Assembly: GCA_039720395.1 (NCBI GenBank)
Contig: CM077826.1
Span: 29,570,810 to 29,634,809, forward strand
DNA from: Liquidambar formosana
Taxonomy: Eukaryota; Streptophyta; Magnoliopsida; Saxifragales; Altingiaceae
Direction of reading: 5' to 3'
Length of the DNA stretch: 64,000 nucleotides
A program made the translations under genes and the position numbers. The notes below the pieces were generated by a model. It was given only the letters and a program-made list of their open reading frames with translations. It was not told where the DNA came from and ran no database searches. Positions 12,970 to 24,836 of the stretch are shown here, piece after piece. How positions within the stretch are numbered: position 1 is the first letter of the stretch; every line of letters begins with the position of its first letter.

Positions 12970-12980
12970 AAGTGGGAGAT
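12970..12980 (+). other. Copia polypurine tract
   Basis: AAGTGGGAGAT lies directly before the 3' LTR and would prime plus-strand DNA synthesis. The same tract, in reverse, borders the minus-strand copia LTR at 62806-62820. Confidence 0.85.
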
Positions 12981-14635
12981 TGTTAGAGTTATGCCCTAGA
13001 GCCAATCATAGAGATGATTGTTTAGGGATAAAGTAACAATCATTTGATTTCATTTATGTATGTCACATTTATTATTGATTTAATAAAAGGGCTTATTCTA
13101 TTATGTTTGTATGCATCATTTATATTTACATAATATGTCCAAGGAGTTAGAGTTGAGAATATTGAATTACAAAGAGTTGTAATTATGAGACTGTAAATAT
13201 ATCTCTGTACTAAACTCCTAAATCATTCCTAGTTGAAGGTTCACTATGATGGACAGTAATGAACCATAGGACTAGCACTTGTTAGGTTGACTCTATAGGA
13301 GGATAGCTGGTCTCAAGCTATTTGTGTGGAGACACTACAACCAACAAGTGGGTGCCTGTTAATAGAATAGGTACACTGAATGTGACCAAAGATTTGAGAT
13401 AAACTGAATGGCGTTTTAACCTGCCTGTCAATCAGTTTCTCAATGTTATAGTGGTACAAGTAATCATTAGACCTGAGACACCATAGTTACCTTATGCATG
13501 CAGCTTTAGAAGTTTGATAACACTAAGTGCAGATCCTATTCAAGGGTCTGTAAAGGTGTTCATTGGCCCTATTGCTATGTGTATGAAGGCATGTGAGTGA
13601 TCAACAAGGAATCCATTACTCTCAGGAAAAAGAGAGAGAATGTCTCATATAGCATTCATAATATAACTCATTCAGTCCATGGCCATGGCATTGTGAATAT
13701 GGAAAGGAGTTTCCATAAGTTCATCATTGAGTTGATATTTATGAATGAGTATAAAGTAATTGAACTAGGGACTTGACAGACTTCCATGTCCTATTAGTTC
13801 AATTGGAGACATTGTGTAAATGGAAGGATGCAATTGTAACCTACAAACTATAACAGAAGGGTTCTATGTTAGATCTTATTCACTTCATTAAGGACAACAC
13901 CATGAACCATATGCTAGGTGTTATTCATGGTTAGTAGAAGCCCTAATTGATATAAGTGAGTTATAATCAATTAGGGGATTGGAAGGAGTTCCAATCAGAC
14001 CCTAAATGGAAAGAGTTCCATTGTGCACACCTCGTGCTATTCCTACTACTTGATGATGTGAACCCAATAGGTCACACACTGATCATGCAAGATGAGCTTT
14101 AAAGTCTATGAGAGAAAGGGTATGAGTGCATAAAGAATAGTTCTTTGAGGCCTATTTATATTTGATATAATTTATAGGGGTTATTGTGCAATTTAGAGAA
14201 ATTGCATCACACCCTAATAGGGTTTCCCCTAGGGCTGGCCCCCCCTTAGTGTGGACTATATAAGTCACACTATGATGTGTGACATCATCACAAGTTGAAA
14301 TCCCCAAGGGGCTGGCCAGAATTTCCAGCCTCCCTCTCTCTCTCTCCTCTCTTCTCCTACACTAGCAACAAGAAGGAAAAGGTGGAAAGGACTTGAAGCT
14401 CTAGCTAGGTGTGGATACCGTTGGAGGCAGCACACTTGGGCTGCTCATTCACCGCTGTCCGGAATCAAAGCTTGGAGCAAAAAGGAGAAGACAAAAATTC
14501 TGTAAGTGTTCTAACCCTCTTCATAGTTAGGGTTTGATTTTGTATATGCATAGTTAGATTCATGGGCTGTGGAATCAAAGGGAAAAATTTTTATATTCCG
14601 CACTTCTATTCTTCCCTCTTGTATGATTCCCAACA
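12981..14635 (+). repeat. 3' LTR of the complete copia element
   Basis: It runs from TGTTAGAGTT to TCCCAACA and is followed at 14636 by the second CATGA. It is almost identical to the 5' LTR. Confidence 0.95.
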
Positions 14636-15790
14636 CATGAAACTTTGGAAGTTTAATAGCACTGATTGTATATTCCACTAGGGTTTACAAGTGTGTTCAT
14701 TGGCTCCACTGCTTCATGTGTAAAGGCATATGAGTGATCAACAAGGGATTTATCACTCTCAGGAAAAGAGAGAAAATGTTTCACAAGAACACTCATAAAT
14801 ATAACTCATGTAAATCTATAGCTATTGTAGGATGACTATGAAAAAAGGTTTTTATAGTGCATCTAATGAGTTGATATTTTGGGTAGGTTTATATAGAATT
14901 AAACTAGGGACTTGACAGACTTCTATATCCTATTAGTTTAATCAAAAGCATTGTGTCGATGGAAGGATGTAATTGTAACCTCAATCGTAACTGAAGGGTT
15001 CTTTGTATGTTTTATATTCACCTTATTTAGGATCACACCATGAGCTATTGTTAGATGTTACTTATGGTTAGTAGAAGCCCTAATTCATATAAGTTGGTTA
15101 TAATCAGTTAAGCAATTGGAAGGTGTTCCAATTAAACCTTTAATAGAAAGTGTTCCATTGGGCACTCTATGTGCCATTACCTACTAGATGTTGTGAATCC
15201 AATGGGTTACACACCAATAAGCAAAGAGGGACTTTAGTTGTGAGAGAAAAGGTAAGAGTATATAAGAAAAATTCTTAAAGGGCCATACTTGCATTTGATG
15301 TTAAGTGGAGGGATTAATATGTAATTTGAGTAAATTGTAAATCCCACACAATGTGGGATTCCTCTATGGCTGGCCCTCCCTATGGGGTCTATAAATAGTG
15401 CACTAGTATGTGGTTTAGACCATCATACAACACTCTCTTCTCTCCCTTGGGCGAATTCCTTGAGAAGACTCTCTCTCTTTCTCTCTTCTAGTTCATCCTT
15501 TCTAGAAAACCCTAAGGAGGACTTGAAGAACAACTATTGGCTTTTGCTTGATGTGGATACCATGGAAGCAGGACACTTGTGCTGCTTGTTCGAAGATCAA
15601 TCAATCGTCTTAAGAACCTATTGTAAGTTCTAAACATTATTCTAGTTAGGTTTTAGTTTTGTATGAACCATAATCAGATTCATGGGCTATATAGAATTGA
15701 TTTATATGATTTTTATTATTCATTATATTCCGCATTGTTGTTTTTATCTATATCAATTCCTTACAAATAGATGCAATAAGGTGCTAACAC

Positions 15791-18063
15791 TGTAATACCC
15801 GTGTCATTTAATTAGGATAATCTCACCTTTAATGCATAATTTGCATGTACTTTAGTTGATTTGTCGGGTATTGTCACGCGTGGGTATTGCATGTGTGTGA
15901 TGTTGTTGTGTTTACGATTTCACACTTTTAGACTGCTAAAATTTGGCTAAGTGTTGGGAAAAAATGAATTTTCATAAAAACTTCGTTTTTAAAGATAATT
16001 TTTGGCGGTAATGGAAGTTTGTAATATTATAAGACATCTGTGATTTTATGGGATTTTATTACCACGATTCGATTGGGTTCCTCGTACGTTTGTTTTTGAA
16101 AAATCTGTCGGGAGTCGGATTTTGTACTAAAACTTGAAAATGAGATTTTGATATACTTGGAATTTGATTTTTTTTTTTATTTTATTTGGATTCAAATGGG
16201 GGGTTATTTGCTTATTTTCATTAAATAACTTAAAGTATTTTAATGAAAATAAGGCAGTGGTGTGTACTGTGGAACTTTATACACATTTGCCTGAGTTACT
16301 GGGCATTTTCAGCAAGGGACGATCGATCCTGCCTTGGGGACGATCGATCCTGCCCTGAGGACGATCAATCGTAGGTGCCTCGGAAATGCATTTTTGCTTC
16401 TGTTTTTCACGATTGATCGTGCCCTCAACCCACAATCGATCGTGCATTGCGGATTTTGCAATTTTTTTTGCGTCAAATGATGCATGTGCCCCTCACCCCT
16501 TTTAAAACCCATATATCACGACTCTAACCCCCATTTTCAGCATTTTGAGAGTTAGAGAGCTTGAGAGAAGAGGAGAGAAAGAGCAAAGATAGGAGAGAGA
16601 AAGGAAGTGTTTGGAGAGAGAAAATCACATTTTTCTCTTGCATGCATGGGTTTTTGACTCTCTCACCTCATATCAACGCTTGGATTCACGTTCTAGGAGC
16701 TAGATTTGAAGATCTACATGTGCTTGGAGATGATTCAAACCTGATCTGTGGAGTTTAAAGCTTATTCTCGCATTCTAGGCTCAGATCCGACCCTCCCAAC
16801 ACATTTTCTCCACGTTGGGTACAACATATTTGAGGTAGGTGTAATTTTCATGGGTTTTAACTGTAGGGATGATAATGGGTTAGTATATAAGCCCATATAT
16901 GTTGGATAAAAATGTATTTTGGGTGTTATTTACGAGTTTACGTAATATTTGGGTGGATTATTATGTATATTTTGTAATGCATGTACTAAGGGGTCTAGTT
17001 TACATAACCCTATATTTAGGAATATTACATTTGGGAGTATACGAGTTGATATACTCGTTATATTTTGGTTTATTTTGGATGTATATGCTATGCAAATTTT
17101 TGTTGGTCTATATTTTACATGTTTTACATAGCTCCCACATATTATATAATTATGGAATAATTATATATATTGTTGATTTCTGGAATAACTGACACGTGTA
17201 TGGGCTTTTAAGCTTTTCATGGCATTCATTGGCATAAAATGCATGAAATGGACTTAATTAATTACTTGGTAAAAGTATATTAAAGGGTCATTGGATTTGG
17301 ACTACTAGCGGTCAAGGGACTTAGTGGTGTTTTCCATTCCTTTGGTCCTGGGTACTTTCCGGTTCCAGGTAGGAACCCTTGTGTTCCCGAATCAGAGGCT
17401 ACTTTCCGGTTCTAGGTAGGAACCCTTGTGTTGTCTTCTTGGAGGTGGGTTTAAATCCTTCGTTTCCGCGCGAAGACTCCTGCAGGAGTGGTCGGTAATT
17501 ATGGATTATGTTAAATGGACATGAGTCGCATATCATTCATGACATTGCATGGGTTTTAATTATTTTAAGCATGATTGTAATTGGTTATATTATCATGTTT
17601 TGGTTATTTCTATATGAAAATTATATCTACTGAGTTTTATACTCACTCCTATGTTTTATAAACCTTTTTCAGATGATTTCATAGCTGGGGAGACCTCGCC
17701 TTGAGGTGCTATGCTTTGATGGGAAAAATTTTAATTTTATGGATATGTATTAACTAAACACTTTGTATTCGGCCAATGGGCGCTAGACACGTAATAACTC
17801 ATTGTTTGTAATATTTTAATTTTGTAGGTTTCTTCATATGGTTTATTTAGCATGTGATGATACCAATAATGGATGACAGGAATTTTTATAACTCTTTTAT
17901 ACAGGATTTTGTTACGGTATGTTCCATTTACGAATGGGTCATGATGAAATTTTTATTGAAGCAGTTTTCTAACACGTGCCATTCACGTGCTTCCTAAATG
18001 ATTTTCTTAATTAAACTAGATTTATTAATATTGATCACGGCTTAATTAATTTGGGTCGTGAAA
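15791..18063 (+). mobile_element. Solo LTR, gypsy-like, with TSD AACAC
   Basis: It starts TGTAATACCCGTGTC and ends GGGTCGTGAAA, so the expected final CA has become AA. Flanking AACAC occurs at 15786-15790 and again at 18064-18068. A repeat based on GACGATCGATCCTGCC lies at 16318-16448, just before a TATA-like CCATATATCAC near 16509. The start type resembles Del/Tekay-like gypsy LTRs; I infer that family rather than recognise it with certainty. No internal region remains. Confidence 0.75.
16318..16448. repeat. Short repeats built on CGATCGATC, direct and inverted
   Basis: Three direct units of about 21 bp (GACGATCGATCCTGCC and variants at 16318, 16339 and 16360) are followed by inverted versions (CACGATTGATCGTGC near 16408 and CAATCGATCGTGC near 16433). 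The block can fold on itself and lies upstream of the TATA-like site of this LTR. Confidence 0.7.
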
Positions 18064-18068
18064 AACAC

Positions 18069-18650
18069 CTTCGTCATTCATAACAGAGCCTCCCTATCAA
18101 GATTTCTAGTATGCTGACCATGTTTAAGAGTCATTCAATTTTCAAATAACAAGACCTTTCGAGACTTTAGAGACAACCTTCCACATCAATAAATATATGG
18201 TTGGTAGTGACTTCAAGCTTTCCTGAATTTAAATTATGTTCACATAACTAATTAAAGGGAAGCACCCTTAAAAAGGGTCAGATAATACCAAATCTTCCAA
18301 TTTTCAAAATTTCAACAAAAATTATTTTTAAATACCATTTAATAAGAAATACACCTTATACAACCAATCAATCGGCACCAAAGCAAACCAACGCACCCAC
18401 CATGTGTACATCCCCGCAATATGGGATAAAAGGGGTAGTAACACTATGATTTAAATGCTGAAGATATTGTATGCTCCCCTAAGTTTTATCATTCATAGGA
18501 TAATATTAATCTTTGATCTTGAATCGAACTCTTTTATTAATATCAAGTTGTTTTTGTCAAAGTAAGTTATCTTCAAAGTAAGTGTTCGATTATGGATTAG
18601 AGACTAATTGTTTCCCACGAAGGGTGAAACTCTTTCCCCCAACTTATTTG
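18069..18650. other. Unassigned non-coding sequence
   Basis: No gene or recognisable element end is seen. It lies between the solo LTR and a decayed gypsy LTR end. Confidence 0.4.
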
Positions 18651-19040
18651 TTCGAACTATGTGGACTTTGATCTTTAAAAGAAGTATGTAAGCCGACTCA
18701 TTTGAGCCCAAGTCCAACCTAACTTAGACTTATTTTTAATTTTCATAATTTCTAGTTATATTGCATGGTTGAAATTTATTAAGCTTAATTAATAAATGAG
18801 ACTAGCTGATTTATTGGGAAAAATGGATGCTTGTTGGCTGTGGCTCAAAACCATCACATTTCATAACCTAGCCCTCGAACTTTTTGTTTTTGGTTCAAGA
18901 AATGCCTATTTTCCAAGAAATGGAATCAAAATTGTTTTTATAAAACAAATACTTTTAATGGTTTTCTCGTTCCCTAAAAAAGAGGTGGCAACTCTATAAA
19001 CCCTGTAAGAGTGGATGAAACTCAATTCCCATCGTCCACA
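18651..19040 (+). mobile_element. Degenerate 3' end of a plus-oriented gypsy LTR
   Basis: It has TTCGAACTATGTGGACTTTGATC, then AGCCCAAGTCC, CATAACCTAGCCC and AAAAAAGAGGTGGCAACTC, ending near GTCCACA. The order is that of the last 500 bp of the plus-oriented LTRs ending at 58987 and 62476. The start of this LTR is missing. Confidence 0.6.
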
Positions 19041-19044
19041 AACA

Positions 19045-21082
19045 CAAACAAAAACAAATACAAATCTGGAATAAATGTATAATGACCTAAAATCAGTCTA
19101 GAAAATCATGCAAAAAGAAAGAATTAAACAACTAATAAAACCCTAATGCAATAAGACATTTATTACGCGATAACTAACCCTAGAATATGCAAAATTCACT
19201 ATTTATATGCAACCTAAAGCCACTAGCATGCAAATATGATATATTAACTCAAAATATTCAGACAAACTCAAACATGATTCATAGGAAATGGATTTCGTGA
19301 AAAACTATTCAAATATCGCTCTAGTGGCAAGCTTTCTAAAGTAAAACCATCTTACGATAATTCTACGTAAAAACTACAACATATGAGGAGTTTCTTATCA
19401 TATCCTACGAAAAATCAACATCTTAGAATATGCTAGAGGTGGTTATATGCTTAAACACACTTCTGGAGACTTCCATGCAAACACCTACTCTTTAAAAAGG
19501 ATAATTATCCTTAAAAAGTATAATATGTCCAATACCTATGAAAACAACCGATATGCATGCAAACCTAAACATAAATAACCCTAAAATAACATATGGAATG
19601 AGGCCAAAGTAATAGAAAACTTAAACATGCATTCCTAATATGCTATATGCAACCTACATGATCAAAATAGAGAAAAAAATATAATCTTTTATGCAAACCC
19701 TAACCCTAGCATGCAAGCTAACATTATGCAATACTAAAACAGTAGCAAAAACTTATTAAAGAATAATCCGTCGTAGCTTTTTGTTGCTTCTTCCTCGCTC
19801 GAATAGTATTGTAGAACTCTCTTCTTGATGCTCTCAAGTTTCTTGAAGCACTCATCCAAGTCTCTCACAGCAAAAAAATTCGTAGCTTCCTCTTTCTCTA
19901 GGGTTTGGAAGCATGTAAAAGTCCCCAGGTGTTGAAAAGAGGTTCCTATTTCTAGGGAACCAACTTAATAATTAAATGGTTGAGATTAATCCTTAAAATA
20001 TTGATCCAAGGGTTATTAGAGACTCTCTTGAGGTTTAAGTAACTCAAAGTTACTAAAAACTACGATGGAAACCTTTGGAACCAAGAAAAATCAATTTGGA
20101 AGGTCAAAAGTCACAATAAGTGAAACTAAGATAGAAAAAAAGAGAGGAAATCAGGCTTAGGTGACCAACTGAGCTAGTAGGTGAGGCCAGCTAGCTTGGG
20201 TTGGTCACCCAAGAAGGTCTCTTCAGGATTTCTTCTTTTGTTGCGTATCTTGGGATTTTTCCTTAAAACAGTCATAACTTAATCAAATTAACTCCGATTT
20301 GAACAAAACAAAAGCCAAAATGATTGTGGCTTAAAGGAGAATAATCCTAGAAGACTCTTAAGGTGAAAACCCTCAAGTGTGTTTAGGTGGTTGGGTTTAA
20401 TAAAGTGGTTAACTATTGAAGATTCTATGAAAACAATTTTGACAATGTAAGAGATTTACCCTCGGGTTAAACCAATTCTCATTTCAAATCAATATGAGAC
20501 CTCAAGAAACATGTTCCAACAGAAAATTAGGCTTACAAAAATGTAAATGGGGTTATTTGATTGAAAATCCAAGCATAAACCATAAGTTAACTTTATGAGA
20601 ACTGAAAAGGGTCAATTAGCCAACTTGAACTATTATGAGCCAAAATCAATCACAAAGCATTGAATCATCAAATTGAATGTAAAAATAGACTCCAAATGTC
20701 AATATAAGCATGATAAAACAATCTAGGATGAATTCCATGGTTAATTGGAAATTATACCCAAGAAAAAGAGAGGACAAAAGTGCCCTTTAAATCGCAAAAG
20801 TTCCTATTAACTATTGAAACTTACTTAGATCAAAACCAAAGCTCATAGAAATTTCTCTCATCAAACTAAGAACTCAATGCAAAATAAAAGATTCAAAAAA
20901 AAAAAAAAAAAAACAAAAAAACAAAAAAACAAAAAAAGACATACATGATAATAGCCTCTAACAAAAAGGTTTAAAGGGCGAACATTTTCATTGAAGCTCA
21001 ATGGCTACAAATGTCATTAAAGACTTAACAAAATTCCAAGACAAGACCTAGGAAACATTATGGGGTGAAAATGGGGTGTACA
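19045..21082 (-). mobile_element. Partial minus-oriented gypsy LTR
   Basis: It matches the middle and end of the minus-oriented gypsy LTRs in order and ends AAAATGGGGTGTACA. The hairpin (copy 2) is at 20160-20209. The first third, with the conserved CTACGTAC block, is missing. An A-rich run lies near 20895-20935. It abuts a copia LTR end at 21083. Confidence 0.65.
20160..20209. promoter_or_regulatory. LTR hairpin (copy 2)
   Basis: GGTGACCAAC at 20160-20169 pairs perfectly with GTTGGTCACC at 20200-20209. Relative to other copies the variable stem position is an A-T pair. Confidence 0.65.
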
Positions 21083-21503
21083 AGGTTTAATATGCAATTT
21101 ATAGAAATTTCATAATTCAATAAAGTCAATTTGGAGAAAGATTCCATATGGCTGGTCATTCGTGTGTGTGATATATAAAGTATGCTTGCACTTGTTAGCA
21201 CACACAATAGCCATATTCGTCTTTCTATCTCTTCTTCTTTTACCGAACCCTAAAGAGACAAAGAAGAACAACTTGAAGGCTTTTGCTAGGTATGGATACT
21301 AGAGGTAGGACACGAGTGCTGTTCAACTAGAATTAATAATCATTCATCTTAAGAACCTTATGTAAGTCAAATCCCTCTTCATGTAATAAGGGTTTATGTT
21401 TTTGTAATGAACCACAATCAGATTCATGGTTATAAGGAATTAAATCAAAATTTTTGTTATTCAATGCATTCCGATGCATAGTTTTCTACATCAATTCCTT
21501 ACA
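21083..21503 (+). mobile_element. 3' fragment of a copia LTR
   Basis: It resembles the last 420 bp of the old copia LTR ending at 15765, including the TATA region (GTGTGATATATAAAGTATGC) and the end CAATTCCTTACA. Its 5' part was lost or displaced by the adjoining gypsy LTR. Confidence 0.7.
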
Positions 21504-21524
21504 AACTTGACCTGAACTGTAGAC

Positions 21525-21777
21525 TTGCCCCGCCTCGAATGTAGTTTGATGCTTTTACCTTTATATATATCAAGATTATACCATAGAAAATCTCATAAAA
21601 GATATCATAGAAAACCATCAGATAATCAATACTACCAACTTACAACATCAAAACAAAACACGAACCCCCATAAACCAAACCCAAAGAAATACCATAGGAG
21701 GAAACCTTTAGATCAAGGTAACAACTCTCACACAGTATGTCATAGGTGTGTTAAGAAGGGACATTACAAATCCCAGT
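21525..21777 (+). pseudogene. Fragment with a nucleocapsid-type zinc knuckle
   Basis: An open stretch encodes a very basic, Tyr/His/Lys-rich segment ending in CHRCVKKGHYKSQ. This has the C-x2-C-x4-H spacing of a retroelement zinc knuckle, and the last expected Cys is lost where another LTR begins at 21778. It may come from a gypsy or copia gag. A coat-protein region of an endogenous plant pararetrovirus is also possible, because such proteins are Lys/Arg-rich before a single knuckle. Nothing upstream or downstream decides between them. It is a remnant of under 90 codons. Confidence 0.4.
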
Positions 21778-21805
21778 TGTAGACACCCAAATTTTGTCGT
21801 GCCGC

Positions 21806-23170
21806 TGATCGTGTCAAAATAAATTACCTTTAGGATGCAAAAAATTTGTATATAGTGGTAGTACGGGTGTCGTACCACAGGGACTGTACTGGGATTATTT
21901 TAATTTTGAAAACTGAATACTAAAATAATTCACAAAGATGATTTTTGTAGTTTTGAACTCTATGGAATGCAAGCAAAATAAATTTATATTTTCTTCAAGA
22001 AAGGAAATACTTAGGGTCTCGAATCCACCACTAATCTTGTATAAAAATGCTTTTATTGTAACGTGTTTCAAAAAGTTATTATTTGGTATAAGCAAGACTC
22101 ATTGTAGCTACAAGCCCAATGACATCATCAAGAAAGGTTCATATATTTGTAAATTAGGCATAACTCATCAAAGATATAGCATGAACTGTCTCACCTACTC
22201 TACTCTAAACTAATTTGTGAGCACGACTCATCTTGTCTAAGCATCAATCATCTTAATCTTCAAATATATATACAGTGAAAACCATTGCATAACCATTGTA
22301 TTTAAAATCACAGAAATTAAACATAATTTGAGATAAAAACACTAAAACCAATTGTATCAATAATACAATCCTCCTAGTTATGCAATCCTCATACACAAAT
22401 AATCAAATCAACAACACAATACAATAAAATACACAATACTTGATTAGGGCTTCATCTCCACCCTAAGACAAAGATTAGTTAGCCATGTAGATAACCAAGA
22501 ACTAGTCTCTCCCCTTTGCCGTCTTTGTACCTCCTCTTCTCCTCATGTTTTTGTTATGTGAATTTCCTTGGTATTTATAGGAGATGGGGGAAGGATCCAG
22601 CTGATCCCACAAGTCAAAAGCAATGCCCACTTTCTTTGAATTCTTGGCTACCCATGTTCTCACTTTGACAAATGCTGCCAGATTCAGATTTTTTGTAAAT
22701 AAGTCCACTTCCAGCTCATTTTTGACTTGGAAGACGTTTGAATCAGGAAATGCCATAAACTAAACAATTGTAGTTCTTTAAGTCCTCTTTCCAGAGCCAC
22801 AAATTTCACTGAAATCGGATATAGGAATCACAAGTTATGGCCAGATTACCAAAACTTGGTCAATCTGTCCAGATTTGCTGCTGATTTTGGGATCATGAAT
22901 TTCTTTGCCTAACTTTGAATTTCAGCTGCTCAAATCTTCAAAATTGTTGACCCAACTCTTGTTGTAGCTCCATAAAATTTTAGGCAAGTGAGAAACCCAT
23001 TTCAAGTTGCATTTATTAGCTTAAGTAGTCCTGATTGTCATCTTTTCTGGTATAAACTCAACAGCCCTGCAGTAAATCAAGAACACTTTAAACACACAAA
23101 CTTAAATATAATAAAATAACTAGAAAATATAAATTATGGAGTAATTTCAATGAATATTTTGTGCTTATCA
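21806..23170 (-). repeat. 3' LTR of the non-autonomous element
   Basis: It is nearly identical to 24837-26202. It starts TGATCGTGTC and ends GTGCTTATCA in plus reading. The short reading frames inside both LTRs are duplicates of each other and look accidental. Confidence 0.92.
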
Positions 23171-23185
23171 AATACCCCCCAACTT
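23171..23185 (-). other. Polypurine tract of the non-autonomous element
   Basis: On the minus strand GTTGGGGGGTATT lies directly before the 3' LTR. Confidence 0.75.
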
Positions 23186-24812
23186 ACACTTTGCTAGTCC
23201 TCGAGCAAAGCAAAATAAAATAAGATAAACAAAATAAAACTAAAAACTAACTAGTCCATTTTCGCAGGTAATGCGATTGCATTTAGCGTATGCAATAAGC
23301 CTTTAAACCCCTAGGTTTCCCCTAGTGGACGAGTTATAGTCTCGTGAGGGCTTCCAGTGATGACACCCACAAACATCTTTTATTATCACAGATGCTGTTC
23401 ATGATTCTGCATTTAGATAATATCTTGCTAACTCAAACGAAAATTCTCATTCATTGAAATCAAACAGTTGAACACTACATTTTTTACAAATCTAGTAAAG
23501 TCCAATCCACTTGTACTCAAATAGAAAATTTATCACAAGTTCATCTGGTGTAAAGTGAATTCTTATACAAATGTGTGGCCCCCAACATATTAGCATTCCT
23601 TAATATGTTAAATTCACCGTAGCAAGGTAAACTAAGGCTTCAGCTTAATACGCACACAAATAATAATAATAATAATAATAACAACACTTTTTTTTTTTGG
23701 TTGGGTACAATGTTCAGGTCTATTAAGCTTTCTAATTAACCCATGTAATGAGCGTTGGGCTAATGACTCCCAAACCAATTGGCTTTAGGGCACTAGGTGT
23801 AGAGACACCCCTATGGGCTTACTTACTCAAGTTAAAAAGGCTACGAATCCAAACTAGTTACACCCATAATTCTACTAGACTACCCACTGTTTGACGCGAA
23901 TACTCATTGCTTAGTGAGGCAAGAGGCCCGGTTACTAGGTGAGTAGTATGATACCAACACACATTATTTTTCTCTTTTTTCTTTTATTTTTTTATTTTTT
24001 ATTTTTTTTTTTAAAGATAAACACAAAGTTAAGAACTGTTGCCAAGGTCACTTATTTGTGGTTTATTCAACTCATCAAAGATTAACAAGTTTAAGCCCCA
24101 CAAAATGAACAAATGAGATTGTGCAATTAGATATACAAGTGATAGATTTTCTATGCAAACATAAATATAAAGGACTAAACTAGAATCTAATGACGTGTGT
24201 TCAGAAGTTTAATTTCATGAATAATACTAATCCAAAATTTAGAGTCATTCAATGAACATTATTTGAATGCAAAATCATGATTTAGAGGCATCCATTTAGA
24301 TTTTTTTTTTTTTTTTTTGTGTGCAGCTGCAAGAAAACAAGAATAATTACAACAAGGTGATATATTTGAAAGATAAAATGAAATAAATAAATAAAATAAA
24401 ATAACACAGGCGGTACAACCGTCCTTGAAAAGAAAAGAAAAGAAAAGAGAGAAAAAATGTATATATATATATATATCAGTAGGCGGTAAAACCGGCCATA
24501 ATAATGATAATAATAACAATAATAATAATAATAATAAAATGAAATAAATAAAATAAAACAAGCGGTACAACCGTCCTTGAATAGTTAGTCAAGTTATGTT
24601 AGTTGTCAAATTAGGTAGGCGGTACAACCGTCCTTAAATATCATTAAAATGTTTTTTTTCTTTTTATTTTTTAGCCTAATTGTCTACTCGTCTATGTAGT
24701 CTACCAATTACTTGCACATGAAAAAAATACAAAATTAGTAAAAACAAAAAAATTCTAAACTAAGAATTATAGTAGAATATCAATTTTCTAATTAACGCAA
24801 TCGCACTGACAG
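23186..24812 (-). other. Interior of the non-autonomous element
   Basis: It is non-coding. It holds simple runs (AATAAT near 23660, T-runs near 23690, 23970-24010 and 24301-24318, AATAAT near 24500). It also holds four copies of a near-palindromic motif related to GGCGGTACAACCGTCC at about 24409, 24481, 24561 and 24616. Confidence 0.8.
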
Positions 24813-24830
24813 TCCCCAGCAACGGCGCCA
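24813..24830 (-). other. Primer-binding site, tRNA-Asp type
   Basis: Minus-strand TGGCGCCGTTGCTGGGGA lies six bases inside the LTR end. It is close to the Asp-tRNA site used by many plant gypsy elements. Confidence 0.88.
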
Positions 24831-24836
24831 AAAATT

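Larger units (their letters stand above)
4623..14635 (+). mobile_element. Full-length Ty1/copia retrotransposon (coding region broken)
   Basis: It has LTRs at 4623-6278 and 12981-14635, a primer-binding site at 6280, gag, protease, integrase, RT and RNase H in copia order, a polypurine tract before 12981, and the 5-bp TSD CATGA. By eye the LTRs differ at roughly 20 positions over 1,655 bp, so the insertion is fairly young. Gag-pol contains three nonsense codons (9692-9694, 11615-11617, 11776-11778) and a frameshift at about 11618-11626. The copy therefore cannot supply its own proteins, although its cis signals look intact. Confidence 0.97.
4033..15765 (+). mobile_element. Old copia solo LTR, split by the complete copia element
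   Basis: The pieces 4033-4622 and 14641-15765 together make a copia LTR of about 1.7 kb. It is similar to, but clearly diverged from, the LTRs of the inserted element. It begins TGTTAGTAG and ends AATTCCTTACA. The flanks AACAG (4028-4032) and AATAG (15766-15770) look like a TSD with one change. Near its start AGTATGCGCCACAGC is tandemly duplicated. A long (TA)n run at 4263-4311 replaces a short AT stretch of the other LTRs. Confidence 0.75.

Noticed and set aside
21938..22213. 91-codon frame repeated at 24970-25245
   Set aside because: The duplication is explained by the two LTRs of the non-autonomous element. The frame has no recognisable domain and is not expected to be a gene.
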